Origin: Prevotella merdae
Lineage (GTDB): Bacteria; Bacteroidota; Bacteroidia; Bacteroidales; Bacteroidaceae
NCBI RefSeq assembly: GCF_900290275.1
Contig: NZ_LT985326.1
Coordinates: forward strand, 12,335-76,334
Direction of reading: 5' to 3'
DNA: 64,000 bases
Positions 26,905 through 35,136 of this stretch are shown in pieces. A model generated the notes under the pieces. That model did no database searches and was not told the origin of the DNA. It worked only from the letters and a program-made list of their open reading frames with translations. Each line of letters begins with the position of its first letter. The first letter of the stretch is position 1. The position numbers and the translations under genes are program-made.

Positions 26905-27729
26905 CTATTGATTGCCGTTATGGTAACTGTTAGGCTTGTAACCATTGGCATTAGAACCGTTAGACTGTTGTGTTTGTCCTCCTGCCATATGCTGTGGATA
27001 TGTGTTGTGTTCTCCTTCATTCTGTTTGGCATCTGCTTCTTGCATGGAAGAAGGATTGCCAACAGATTGTCTGGAGAAATTTTGTTGTGGGGAAATTCCA
27101 CCAGTAACAGCATCGGAAAGATTGTCATTAGTTTCGACCTTACCCACACTTCCATTATCATTAGATGAAGCAGAATTTAGGGAAGAAGAAATCTCTGCCG
27201 TAGAAGAATTGCCCTTGTTGTCAGTATCGGATATTCCATTGGCAGAATGCCCATCTTCCTTGTCCGACTTTGTATCATCCTCCGTTGTCATAACAATTAC
27301 TCTTGCTTTTGGAACTTCCGTATGGACGATTGCAGAGCCATCCGCATTGCGCTTCAATGAAAAGCCGTTCTTGACAAATTTTCCGTCCACATACCAACCA
27401 GAGAGAGAATGCAGGGTAATGATGCGGTTGTCTCCAACTTTTTGTGAAGAGGAAATGCCCACAGCCTCCATAGCCTGTAATAGTTTGGGAACGGTCTTGC
27501 GGTCTTTATCCCAGAGTTTGGCAAGTTGGGTGTTGTCAACCATACATTGCCCACACAAGATTTCCACTTGTTGGGTCTTGCTGATAGAAACAAGTGTTGT
27601 TCCACGTTCAGCAAGAGAGGCAAGAGACATGAAGCATTCCATGCGGTCAATCTTGTACTTCTTGCAACGAAGATACTCCATCTGTGTATCGGACAGCGTG
27701 AAGCAGTAATGTATCTTTTGTTTATCCAT
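26905..27729 (-). CDS. hypothetical IME1 protein with winged-helix-like N-terminus
   Basis: A 274-residue product from ATG 27729 (MDKQKIHYCFTLSDTQMEYL). Upstream frame extension is possible but overlaps no ribosome-binding context. The N-terminal half includes LAKLWDKDRKTVPKLLQAME, which looks like a helix-turn-helix, and SQKVGDNRIITLHSLSGWYV, which would be the wing strands. The C-terminal 120 residues are low complexity, rich in Ser, Asn, Gln and Gly. It is probably a DNA-binding regulator or replication-like protein of the IME. No family was recognised. Confidence 0.55.
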   Translation of the reverse strand: MDKQKIHYCFTLSDTQMEYLRCKKYKIDRMECFMSLASLAERGTTLVSISKTQQVEILCGQCMVDNTQLAKLWDKDRKTVPKLLQAMEAVGISSSQKVGDNRIITLHSLSGWYVDGKFVKNGFSLKRNADGSAIVHTEVPKARVIVMTTEDDTKSDKEDGHSANGISDTDNKGNSSTAEISSSLNSASSNDNGSVGKVETNDNLSDAVTGGISPQQNFSRQSVGNPSSMQEADAKQNEGEHNTYPQHMAGGQTQQSNGSNANGYKPNSYHNGNQ

Positions 27730-27793
27730 CTTCTGTAAATTTTGAATATTATAACCATAAATGGCAAGACTGTTTTTCTCAGTAAAGAGAAAA

Positions 27794-28111
27794 TCATCTG
27801 TGCCGTCCTCTCCTTGGGGAAATGTCCTCTGCAATAACATAGAGTTCGCCTTGCAACCTGTCATTAGAATGGCTGCTTAATCGTGAAATGCACTCAATGC
27901 AAACAGACTGGGCAAGAAGTTTTCTTCTTCCAATGGTTGCTTCATCATTGATGCCCTTGTTTGCTCCGCATTGCTCGGCAAGTCCGTTGAAAGCATCACG
28001 CATCCGAAAGTAGCCGTTGCCAGTATTGATGTAGCTCACGGCAAGGTCAGCGACATTTGCCAACTTGCTTCTGTACTCCTCATGGGAAATATCGTCCTTC
28101 ATCATCGCCAT
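27794..28111 (-). CDS. small IME1 protein, paralogous to one in IME2
   Basis: This 105-residue helical protein contains GYFRMRDAFNGLAEQCGANK followed by IGRRKLLAQSVCIECISRLS. The protein at 34002-34304 in IME2 has the same pattern (GYFMMKDALEKYIEATGANR, then LLGRRIAAQRIVIDAIHLLN), so the two are homologues. The function is unknown. It stands 2 bases after the excisionase-like gene, which suggests a role in element regulation or excision. Confidence 0.6.
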   Translation of the reverse strand: MAMMKDDISHEEYRSKLANVADLAVSYINTGNGYFRMRDAFNGLAEQCGANKGINDEATIGRRKLLAQSVCIECISRLSSHSNDRLQGELYVIAEDISPRRGRHR

Positions 28112-28113
28112 CT

Positions 28114-28431
28114 CTATTTACAAAGTTCACTCATGTGCTTGGTTGCTGCTGCCTTGGTCTCAGCCTCGGACATACTGCGGTTCTGGCGCATCCAGTTCAA
28201 AAGCTCGGACTTTTCAAAGTATATAATCTTGCCGTTGGGACGAAAGAACGGAAGTTCATGCTTGTGTGTCATCTTATAGAGACTGCTCTTTGATATTCCC
28301 ATGAATAAGGCAGCTTCCTCCAGTGTCAATACTTGTTTGGCATCACGGAGTAGGTTCTCCATTATCCCAATGCGGTGCTCATGTGACTCTACCTTCAAAA
28401 GAAGAGTCTCGGTGTCGATAGTTTTGTTCAT
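28114..28431 (-). CDS. excisionase-like HTH protein of IME1
   Basis: A 105-residue product from ATG 28431. The C-terminal half is a MerR/HTH_17-type winged helix: QVLTLEEAALFMGISKSSLY followed by KMTHKHELPFFRPNGKIIYF, where the FFRPNGKxIYF wing is typical of Bacteroides excisionase-like proteins. The N-terminal half is a helical dimerisation region. Such proteins usually act as recombination directionality factors with the neighbouring integrases. They lie between the integrase pair and the mob block in both IMEs. Confidence 0.78.
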   Translation of the reverse strand: MNKTIDTETLLLKVESHEHRIGIMENLLRDAKQVLTLEEAALFMGISKSSLYKMTHKHELPFFRPNGKIIYFEKSELLNWMRQNRSMSEAETKAAATKHMSELCK

Positions 28432-28571
28432 TATCCTGTAATTTAATTGTTTGTGATTCGTTGTACTGCTTGTTTTGAAAGTGTAGTCCCCCAAGGCAGA
28501 GAGAAATCCCTGCCCGAAATATGGGGACTACAAAAGTGAATTTAACTGGTTGTTATCCTGAAAAGTTCTGT

Positions 28572-29840
28572 TTACTTGTTATCCTGTAAAAAAGTTATTC
28601 TGCGTGGATGGGTGTTGGTGGCTGCTGTCCGCTTTGTTCTTGGTATTTGCTTGTTCTCTTCACGCTGTTTGCCACCTCGAAAGGCTTTCTTCGTGTTGTC
28701 AACAGCCTTGACCCTTTCATTCGTCAGCACATCTGCATAGATGGCGGTGGATTTGAGCGACTTGTGTCCCATCAGCTTCTTGGTAGTCTCAATGTTGCCG
28801 GTAACCGCCTGCACCAAAATTCCGAATGTATGTCGGGCGCAGTGAAAAGAGATATTCTTCTCAATGCCCACCTTTTTGGCTATCCTTTTAAGGGCTGCAT
28901 CCACATTAGCCTTGGCAGGAAGGTGAAACACAAAATCATCATCGCCTTTGGGTGGCATCCATGACAAGGCGGTATTGCCGATTGGTACGGCATTGAGAGC
29001 CTTTGTTTTCTTCTGGACGATTACAAGCGTGTTCGTTTCCTTGTTTCTCTTGATGTCACTCCACCGCAGAGCCTTGATGTCGCTGATACGAAGTCCTGTT
29101 AGACAGGCAAAACCGAAAGCTCTCCGTGCTTCTGCAACTCCTGGACTTCTCTCGTCTGAAGCCATGAACCTTTTCAGTTCATCGGGAGTGAGATACTGCT
29201 TATGTGATGTCTTTGGCTTGGGAAAGATGTCTGACTTCTCCAACTGGTAGAAAGGGTTTGCCTTCAACTTGCCGAACTTGACAGCCTTGTTGAACACCGC
29301 CACTATGCGTTGTTGAACATTATGCAGGGAGCCTTCACACAAAGGCTTGGCTTCAACTCGTACATACTTCTGTGGTACATAGTCGTTCTTCAACCAAAGG
29401 AAGAAAGCCTTGAACCATGCCTTGTCGAACTTCCTCAGAGTGATGTGAGGTCTGCGTTTGTTGGCAAGGAACTCGCTCATTAGGTATTTCAGATACTTTG
29501 ACTGGTCAACAATAGCCTTGGAATAGTCTGTGTTGTCGCTCATCCAGTCGATGTAAGTCTGGATCCAGTCCATGACTTCGGGAGACTCGTCATTGGGGAT
29601 TTCCTTCACAATCATCAAGTGACCTACCTCTGGGATGGTCTCTGGATGAAGAATACGCTCTGCCCTTATCTGGTGAGCACGTTGCAATGTTTCTTCATTC
29701 CTTGCTTTGGTCTCTGCATCAACCTCTGGCAACAAATAGAGGGAAAGAAATTCAAACTTGCGCTTGCCACCATCATAGATGTCAAGATACAAGCTTATGT
29801 TGTCGTTGGCAAGTGCCTTTTGTCTGATAGTTATTGTCAT
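28572..29840 (-). CDS. tyrosine integrase 1 of IME1
   Basis: This 422-residue tyrosine recombinase has one N-terminal arm-binding-type module (ALANDNISLYLDIYDGGKRK), a core-binding domain (about 100-200) and the catalytic domain. The catalytic Arg is in ACLTGLRISDIKALRW, HxxR in SFHCARHTFG, the His in LMGHKSLKST and the nucleophile Tyr in AIYADV. All key residues are present. It lies 26 bases downstream of the second integrase in the same direction. The pair is an odd feature shared with IME2, and which enzyme drives insertion is unknown. Confidence 0.88.
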   Translation of the reverse strand: MTITIRQKALANDNISLYLDIYDGGKRKFEFLSLYLLPEVDAETKARNEETLQRAHQIRAERILHPETIPEVGHLMIVKEIPNDESPEVMDWIQTYIDWMSDNTDYSKAIVDQSKYLKYLMSEFLANKRRPHITLRKFDKAWFKAFFLWLKNDYVPQKYVRVEAKPLCEGSLHNVQQRIVAVFNKAVKFGKLKANPFYQLEKSDIFPKPKTSHKQYLTPDELKRFMASDERSPGVAEARRAFGFACLTGLRISDIKALRWSDIKRNKETNTLVIVQKKTKALNAVPIGNTALSWMPPKGDDDFVFHLPAKANVDAALKRIAKKVGIEKNISFHCARHTFGILVQAVTGNIETTKKLMGHKSLKSTAIYADVLTNERVKAVDNTKKAFRGGKQREENKQIPRTKRTAATNTHPRRITFLQDNK

Positions 29841-29866
29841 GTATATATATATTCGTTGTCAATGAT

Positions 29867-31039
29867 TTATGTGAACATACCATCAATGAGGTTTATGGCT
29901 TCCTCCTTCTTCTTATCCACGATTTTAGCATAGATTTCTGTGGTCTGAATGTTGGAATGTCCCATCAGCTTGCTTGTTGTAAAAAGGTCTGCACCGAGCG
30001 TGAGCATCATCGTTCCGAACGTGTGCCGTGAGCAATGGAATGAGATATGCTTCTCAATTCCAGCTGCTTCCGCCCATTTGCGGAGTGCTCTGCCTATAAC
30101 GGTCTGTGTGGTTGGTATATCAAAGAAAGGAATATCATTTCCTCTTGGCTTTGGTAACCACCGCTTAGCCTCTTCCGAGAGAGGTATTATAACTGGCTTC
30201 TCCGTCTTTTGCATTTCCATGTCTATGTATTCGCCCTTTCCGTCAACGGTCTTGAAGATGTGCATCGGAGCAAGACGGTACATGTCGCTTAATCGCAATC
30301 CAGTAAAACAGGCGAAGATGAAAGCCTCCTTGACTTCCGGACGATAACTGTCCGTAGCCATGAGGGTGCGAAGTTCCTCAATGGTCAGATACTCTTTCTT
30401 GCCATCCTTGGGTTGGATGCGTTCACGTGCATCCAGTTCTTTCATAGGGTTGTTGCGGATAATGCCTTGTCGCATAGCGTTGTTGAGTGCAGTGGAGAAC
30501 ATTCCGAGGTATCTGCTTGCCGTATTCTCGCTGATAGGTCTTGGCTCGCCATACTTGATATGGGAGTTTGGGAAGTTACGCAAGAACTTCACAAATCCAC
30601 GGCAGAACTCCGCATTGACCTCTTCAAGCGAAATGAAGCCTTTGTTAGTCTCGTCAAGATACTTCTCCACAGTGTGCATCATTTCCACACGGCAATGGAG
30701 CGTTGACTTCTTGATACCGACACCACCTTCACAATACTTCTTTATCCATGTGGTAAGAAGCATCGAGCCTTGTTTCACTGTCTCCCAGTCCTGTATGCCA
30801 TGACCATGCAGGGCTTTGATGCGCTCTGCCTTGATGCGTTCTGCAACCGCCATAGTCTGCTTGTTCTGTTCCTTGCAGATGGGGTTGAGTTCGGGGACGA
30901 GGTAGAGTTTGAGGTATTCATACTTCCTCACTCCCTTATAGTAGATGTCAAGATAGATACTCTTGTTGCCATCTGCGAGCGACTTCAACCGAATTTTAAT
31001 CGGTTCTTTCAGCTTTACTTGTTTCTTTGGTCTTGCCAT
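29867..31039 (-). CDS. tyrosine integrase 2 of IME1
   Basis: This 390-residue recombinase has an arm-binding module of the same type (EPIKIRLKSLADGNKSIYLD). Catalytic residues are in ACFTGLRLSDMYRL (Arg), SFHCSRHTFGTMM (HxxR), SKLMGHSNIQTT (His) and EIYAKI (Tyr). It is the mobility gene nearest the right end of IME1, 325 bases from the repeat, the usual place for the enzyme that made the insertion. Just upstream of its start (31042-31057) is a 16-base sequence that recurs at the same relative place in IME2. Confidence 0.88.
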   Translation of the reverse strand: MARPKKQVKLKEPIKIRLKSLADGNKSIYLDIYYKGVRKYEYLKLYLVPELNPICKEQNKQTMAVAERIKAERIKALHGHGIQDWETVKQGSMLLTTWIKKYCEGGVGIKKSTLHCRVEMMHTVEKYLDETNKGFISLEEVNAEFCRGFVKFLRNFPNSHIKYGEPRPISENTASRYLGMFSTALNNAMRQGIIRNNPMKELDARERIQPKDGKKEYLTIEELRTLMATDSYRPEVKEAFIFACFTGLRLSDMYRLAPMHIFKTVDGKGEYIDMEMQKTEKPVIIPLSEEAKRWLPKPRGNDIPFFDIPTTQTVIGRALRKWAEAAGIEKHISFHCSRHTFGTMMLTLGADLFTTSKLMGHSNIQTTEIYAKIVDKKKEEAINLIDGMFT

Positions 31040-31363
31040 GATGTATGAAGTGTTATTTTGTTTTTGTATTCTGCTACATTGGAGGGTCTTTCTCCCTCTT
31101 GTTGAAAGTCTATGTCAGATATGGTTTCCTATGCTGACATTTGCTTTTCTTTCTCTTCCCTTACTTCGGAAAACTGATGTAAAGATAAGAAAATAAACCG
31201 AGAAACGAGAAACAAAACGGAAACAAGAAACAGTCTTTTATGTCTTTTTAAGAGTGAGTTTGGCAAACATCTGAAAATTCAAATTATCACTTAAAGCATT
31301 GATACTTAGCGCATTTACTTTCATTTGCTTTCTTGTCTTTTCAAACGCATTTCTGAGGACTAA

Positions 31364-31371
31364 GATATTCT
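31364..31371. repeat. IME1 direct repeat, right copy (GATATTCT)
   Basis: Identical to 21320-21327. It lies within the traE middle fragment and closes IME1 on the right. Confidence 0.88.
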
Positions 31372-31484
31372 TGACATCCTGCTCCTCGTTGTTCATGGCG
31401 ATGTAAACGCTGATGGCACCCACTACGGCTACAACACCTGCAATGGCATAGCAGAGTTTGACCACAATAGGCACGTATTTGGCA
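31364..31484 (-). pseudogene. traE: traE fragment 2 of 3 (middle 40 codons)
   Basis: The minus-strand frame reads AKYVPIVVKLCYAIAGVVAV and VGAISVYIAMNNEEQDVKNI, the central DUF4134 membrane segment and the charged loop. Its left continuation (KKKIMMIVGA...) is at 21319 and its N-terminal part ends at 40039. The 121 bases add to 176 and 90 to give exactly 387 bases, or 129 codons including the stop. A 115-residue open frame runs through this piece into both flanking IMEs, but only the middle is TraE. Confidence 0.92.
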
Positions 31485-31494
31485 ATTTCCTCCG
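31485..31494. repeat. IME2 direct repeat, left copy (ATTTCCTCCG)
   Basis: ATTTCCTCCG here and at 40039-40048 encodes the traE codons around Glu-Glu-Ile. Neighbouring bases differ, so the repeat is exactly 10 bp. Confidence 0.88.
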
Positions 31495-31585
31495 AATAAC
31501 ACAAGATTGCGTTTAAGTACTTGATTATCAGTGTATGACAGATGTAATGGCAAGTATGATGTTCCCAAAATGTTCCAAAAAACAT

Positions 31586-31960
31586 ATTTTAATGGGGAGT
31601 TTGAATGTGCTAAAAGAGGGTGTGTTCAACGGCATTGAAATGGCTTCAAAAAAGGGATTTGGCAGTAAAGACTTGTTAACATAGAATTAAGATTTGATTA
31701 ACACATTTATTAGCGCAGGGTGACTTGTAAGAAGGTGGGTAAAGTTTGATAACAATGTAAGATATTACGGATAGTATTCACTTTCTCCGTAACTTTCCAC
31801 ATACACATTTTCCTCTTCCCTATTTTTGAAATATCAAATTTAGGGAAATAAAAGAGTGAGCAAGTTACATATCTGATACTAACAAGTAGTGAGAGTGTTA
31901 AAAGTGGGGCTGATAGAGATGAAAAACCGAATTTTGTATCGCTGTTTGGAAACAAATCGT
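31586..31960. other. left-end region of IME2 without gene
   Basis: About 375 bases, AT-rich, holding no supported gene. As the left end of the element it probably contains integrase arm-binding sites. I see no clear repeat beyond scattered AT-rich tracts. Confidence 0.35.
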
Positions 31961-31968
31961 TATCTTTG
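31961..31968 (+). promoter_or_regulatory. -7 box of IME2 toxin/antitoxin operon
   Basis: TATCTTTG is a perfect TAnnTTTG box 19 bases before the toxin ATG at 31988. TTTG motifs upstream (31933-31936 and 31945-31948) are candidate -33 elements with imperfect spacing. Confidence 0.55.
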
Positions 31969-31987
31969 TACCATAATTCAAAACAAA

Positions 31988-32332
31988 ATGGGCATCAACA
32001 AGCTAAAAGTGGTGTTGACAGAAGAAGCACAAGCCTTTTTGGATGCGCAGCCATTCAAAGCTCAGCAGAAGATATACTACAACATCTTCAAGGTTGAGGA
32101 AGGAGTGATGAAAGTTGACATCTTCAAGAAACTGGAGAATACCGAGATATGGGAGTTTCGCACTCTCTACAATGGTATATGCTATAGGCTTTTCTCCTTT
32201 TGGGACACTGAGGAAGAAACTTTGGTTATTGCCACACATGGTATTATCAAGAAAACTCAGAAGACACCATTAAAAGAGATTGCCAAAGCGGAAGAGATAA
32301 GAAAAGAGTATTTTAACAGTAAAAAGAAATAG
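31988..32332 (+). CDS. HigB/RelE-family toxin
   Basis: This 114-residue protein has the RelE-fold pattern of Gp49/HigB-type toxins: LTEEAQAFLDAQPFKAQQKI as the N-terminal helices, then VDIFKKLENTEIWEFRTLYN and GICYRLFSFWDTEEETLVIA as the central strands, and a TPLKEIAKAEEIRKEYF C-terminal helix. These are mRNA-cleaving or ribosome-dependent RNases. I start at ATG 31988, just after a good promoter box; an upstream ATG would overlap the promoter. The antitoxin follows 4 bases later. Confidence 0.82.
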   Translation: MGINKLKVVLTEEAQAFLDAQPFKAQQKIYYNIFKVEEGVMKVDIFKKLENTEIWEFRTLYNGICYRLFSFWDTEEETLVIATHGIIKKTQKTPLKEIAKAEEIRKEYFNSKKK

Positions 32333-32336
32333 CATT

Positions 32337-32669
32337 ATGGCACAGATGAAATTGATACCAGCAGACAATATGAAAGATAAACTTTGGGGTAAAAGAGGTA
32401 CACCTGAGCGCGAAGCCATGGAAGCCAAGCTCAAAGAAGATGTGAACGCCTATATTGTAGGCGAAGCCATACGCAAGGCTCGATTGGCGCAAAACCTCAC
32501 ACAAGAACAACTTGGTGAACGTATCGGAGTGCAGCGTGCTCAGATATCAAAGTTGGAGAAAGGTACAAGTGTTATCACATTACCAACCATGAGCCGTGTG
32601 TTTCAAGCATTGGGTATTGCAACAGCCACTCTTGATTTGGGTATTGCAGGCAAGATTGCGTTGTGGTAA
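32337..32669 (+). CDS. Xre-family antitoxin
   Basis: A 110-residue protein with HTH NLTQEQLGERIGVQRAQISK (about 65-84) and the following LEKGTSVITLPTMSRVFQAL. The N-terminal half (MAQMKLIPADNMKDKLWGKR) is likely the toxin-binding part. It lies 4 bases after the toxin, toxin-first order as in HigBA. It should neutralise the toxin and repress the operon, stabilising IME2. Confidence 0.82.
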   Translation: MAQMKLIPADNMKDKLWGKRGTPEREAMEAKLKEDVNAYIVGEAIRKARLAQNLTQEQLGERIGVQRAQISKLEKGTSVITLPTMSRVFQALGIATATLDLGIAGKIALW

Positions 32670-32893
32670 GATGACGGTTAGATTGTGCAATCTTGGTAGA
32701 ATTGTATAAAGTGACGGATAATATATTGAAACTCAGTATAGACAATCGTCTTACACAAACAATTGTTCCCAATATGAGAATGCAGATGTGTTATTTTGAG
32801 ATGTAAGCAATGGTATTTTGAAGATTGTACAACTCCAATAATACAATAAAAAAGGCTTACGCTCGTTTATTATAAAAAATATTCCGATAAGAA

Positions 32894-34015
32894 ATGAAAG
32901 CAAAAATATCAATATTATTTCTTGCCATATCAATGGTTTTTGTAAGTTGTGAGGCGGAAGAAACCACAAATGAAAGTTCTCCAATCATGACTATAGAGGA
33001 TTTTCCTGTGATTGATTGTTCTACTTCAACCCAACCACTAAGTGTCATTTTGACAGCTAAAACATTAGGCTTACCTTATGTTTGGTGGAATAATGCGGTC
33101 TTAGATCAAACGTGGTATTGCAAGATTGACTATGATAAGGCAACAATATCGCAAGGTGAAAAGGAAGTCTTGGAAAGCAAATTGAAGTGCAGTACCACTC
33201 ACGGCTCATACACAAACCTCATTGATGGCAACGTGGAACTCATCATAGCCTCTCGCAATATATCAAGAGATGAGAAAAACTATGCCGATGAAAAAGGTGT
33301 CTCATTGATAGAGCATCCTATTGGACGTGATGCATTTATCTTCATCGTCAATAATAATAACCCTGTAAATAATCTGACAATTTCACAGATACAAGACATT
33401 TACACTGGAAAAACAAGAAATTGGAAAGATGTTGGAGGCAACGATGCCACAATTAGTCCTTACATAAGGAATGCCAACTCTGGAAGTCAAGAGAAAATGG
33501 AAACCTTGGTTATGAAGGGCTTAACAATGATAGACTGGCCAGAAATGATAACACATGGCATGGCTGGACCATTTTTTTCTTTACGCTATGATAAAAACGG
33601 CATAGCTTATACTCCATATTTCTATTACAGCATCATGGTACGAGGTGAGCAGGCTTGGGCGAAAAGTATATGTGTCAATGGTATTGAGCCAAACAAAAGT
33701 ACAATTTCAAACAACACATACCCCTACGTGTCTGAAATATATGCAGCAGTGCGTTCTGATATAGACAAGGCTTCTACTGCGTACAAACTATTCGAGTACT
33801 TAACGACTACATCAGGGCAAAACATCGTGAAGGAGAGTGGCTATGTTCCAGTTTCCACAAGTACAGACATAAAGAAGGTAACATCCCAATCCTCTTCATC
33901 AGCGTTCTACACAGATTTATCTGGCAGGAAAATAAATCGTTCTCCCAAAGGATTGGTTATTAAGACTGAAACAATAAAAGGAAAGGTCGTTTCTGAGAAA
34001 ATTATCGTGAAATAG
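32894..34015 (+). CDS. PstS-like substrate-binding lipoprotein with C-terminal sorting-like tail
   Basis: This 373-residue protein has a lipobox (ISMVFVSC, Cys at about 19). The PBP-like body includes GSYTNLIDGNVELIIASRNI, HPIGRDAFIFIVNNNNPVNN and ISQIQDIYTGKTRNWKDVGG, where the last is the highly conserved signature of phosphate-binding PstS proteins. YIRNANSGSQEKMETLVMKG holds the usual anion-binding Ser/Gly loop. The final 35 residues (FYTDLSGRKINRSPKGLVIK...KVVSEKIIVK) look like the C-terminal module found on many Prevotella and Porphyromonas secreted proteins. No PstCAB genes lie nearby, so phosphate uptake is doubtful and a sensor or scavenging role is possible. Its 3' end overlaps the next gene, on the opposite strand, by 14 bases. 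Confidence 0.75.
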   Translation: MKAKISILFLAISMVFVSCEAEETTNESSPIMTIEDFPVIDCSTSTQPLSVILTAKTLGLPYVWWNNAVLDQTWYCKIDYDKATISQGEKEVLESKLKCSTTHGSYTNLIDGNVELIIASRNISRDEKNYADEKGVSLIEHPIGRDAFIFIVNNNNPVNNLTISQIQDIYTGKTRNWKDVGGNDATISPYIRNANSGSQEKMETLVMKGLTMIDWPEMITHGMAGPFFSLRYDKNGIAYTPYFYYSIMVRGEQAWAKSICVNGIEPNKSTISNNTYPYVSEIYAAVRSDIDKASTAYKLFEYLTTTSGQNIVKESGYVPVSTSTDIKKVTSQSSSSAFYTDLSGRKINRSPKGLVIKTETIKGKVVSEKIIVK

Positions 34016-34304
34016 ATGACTTGAATGATGCTCCATCTATGAGGGTAGGCATTTCGCTATCTATCTTATGCAGCTCATATTTGTTGAGTAAATGGATAGC
34101 ATCAATCACAATTCGTTGGGCAGCAATGCGTCTGCCCAATAGAATTGTTTCCTTACCGTTTCCACAAGACCGATTGGCACCTGTGGCTTCAATATATTTC
34201 TCCAAGGCATCTTTCATCATGAAATATCCTTTATCAGTCTTAGCCCAATGAACGAGTGCATCCTTTGCTTCTCCTCTCAATTGTTCAATAATTTTGTTAT
34301 CCAT
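34002..34304 (-). CDS. small IME2 protein, paralogous to one in IME1
   Basis: This 100-residue helical protein has the core GYFMMKDALEKYIEATGANR followed by LLGRRIAAQRIVIDAIHLLN. It is clearly related to the 105-residue protein at 27794-28111 of IME1. It lies 7 bases after the membrane coiled-coil gene. The function is unknown. Its recurrence in two different IMEs argues for a role in the element itself and not as passenger cargo. Confidence 0.6.
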   Translation of the reverse strand: MDNKIIEQLRGEAKDALVHWAKTDKGYFMMKDALEKYIEATGANRSCGNGKETILLGRRIAAQRIVIDAIHLLNKYELHKIDSEMPTLIDGASFKSSISR

Positions 34305-34311
34305 AGTTCCG

Positions 34312-35136
34312 TTATTTCTTGATATAATACTGTTGCCATAACTGGCTTATTTCTTTAGAATGGGCTGCTTCATCAGCATATACCATATCCACATAGTTTA
34401 CAAATTCAGCAGTTTTTGGTTGTGAAATGGCTAATTTGCGTATAAGCATATTCTTCTTTTTGTCTTTTTGCAAGTCAGCATTGTCCTTTGCCAAGAATAG
34501 AGTCAATCCAATAGACAAAGCCCAAGAACACAGCATGAGTATAAGAGCTAATTGTCTAACATAGCGAGAATACCAAATGCGCCTTATCCAATACCAAGGA
34601 ATGGTGCAAAGAAGAAACGACGGAACTTCCTTTAATGTCTTGGGCATTGATGGCTGCGTTACGCCAACTTTTGCTTGCACCCCCAAATTTTCACAGATAG
34701 AGTCCAATGTATTGCCAATAATCTTGATACAATCATCGGATTTCTTATACCTGTCATTCAAAGAAAAAGCCAAAGCTCGTTCTTTTTCTATAATGTTTAG
34801 AAGTCCCTCGCATCTGGAAAGGACAATATCATACCTTTCAGATAGAGTCCCCATGTACTCATCTTGGGTTATTCCAAATTTCTCTTTGTCATTTTTATCC
34901 TTTTCCTCACGTTGCTTCTGTCTGCCATCCAACAAGTCTTCGACAGCCGATTTTGCAGCGGATGCCACATCAACTTTGAATTTTTCTACATCTATGTTAT
35001 CCGTTGGTTGCGAGCCGATTTTGCCTGACAACGAATTGAGCGCATTGATGCAAGTCTGCAATTTGTCTTGCAATTCATCAAGAGTGTCTATCGCTTCGTC
35101 CTTCAAAGGAACAGGTTTCTTGTTTGCCATAATCAT
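34312..35136 (-). CDS. membrane-anchored coiled-coil mobilization accessory protein
   Basis: This 274-residue protein has an N-terminal coiled-coil region (about 10-60, AIDTLDELQDKLQTCINALN), a charged middle (DGRQKQREEKDKNDKEKFGI) and a membrane segment near 197-220 (LALILMLCSWALSIGLTLFL). A short helical tail follows. The ATG at 35136 overlaps the relaxase stop by 4 bases. Layout and position match the 200-residue protein after the IME1 relaxase, so both probably tether the relaxosome to the membrane or to the coupling protein. Confidence 0.65.
   Translation of the reverse strand: MIMANKKPVPLKDEAIDTLDELQDKLQTCINALNSLSGKIGSQPTDNIDVEKFKVDVASAAKSAVEDLLDGRQKQREEKDKNDKEKFGITQDEYMGTLSERYDIVLSRCEGLLNIIEKERALAFSLNDRYKKSDDCIKIIGNTLDSICENLGVQAKVGVTQPSMPKTLKEVPSFLLCTIPWYWIRRIWYSRYVRQLALILMLCSWALSIGLTLFLAKDNADLQKDKKKNMLIRKLAISQPKTAEFVNYVDMVYADEAAHSKEISQLWQQYYIKK

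Larger units (their letters stand above)
21328..31371. mobile_element. IME1: integrative mobilizable element inserted in traE
   Basis: 10,044 bp lie between traE fragments and are bounded by the 8-bp repeat. Contents from left: an IS110-type remnant, a serine-protease lipoprotein and a partner lipoprotein, an IS982-type remnant, a membrane coiled-coil protein, a MOB relaxase, a MobC-like protein, two unknown proteins, an excisionase-like HTH and two tyrosine integrases at the right end. It has no mating-channel genes, so it must borrow a channel to transfer. Splicing out the element plus one repeat copy restores the traE frame exactly, which fixes both ends at single-base precision. Confidence 0.88.

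Noticed and set aside
31238..31585. 115-residue minus-strand protein as an intact gene
   Set aside because: Only its middle 40 residues are TraE; both ends are IME sequence read by chance after insertion.
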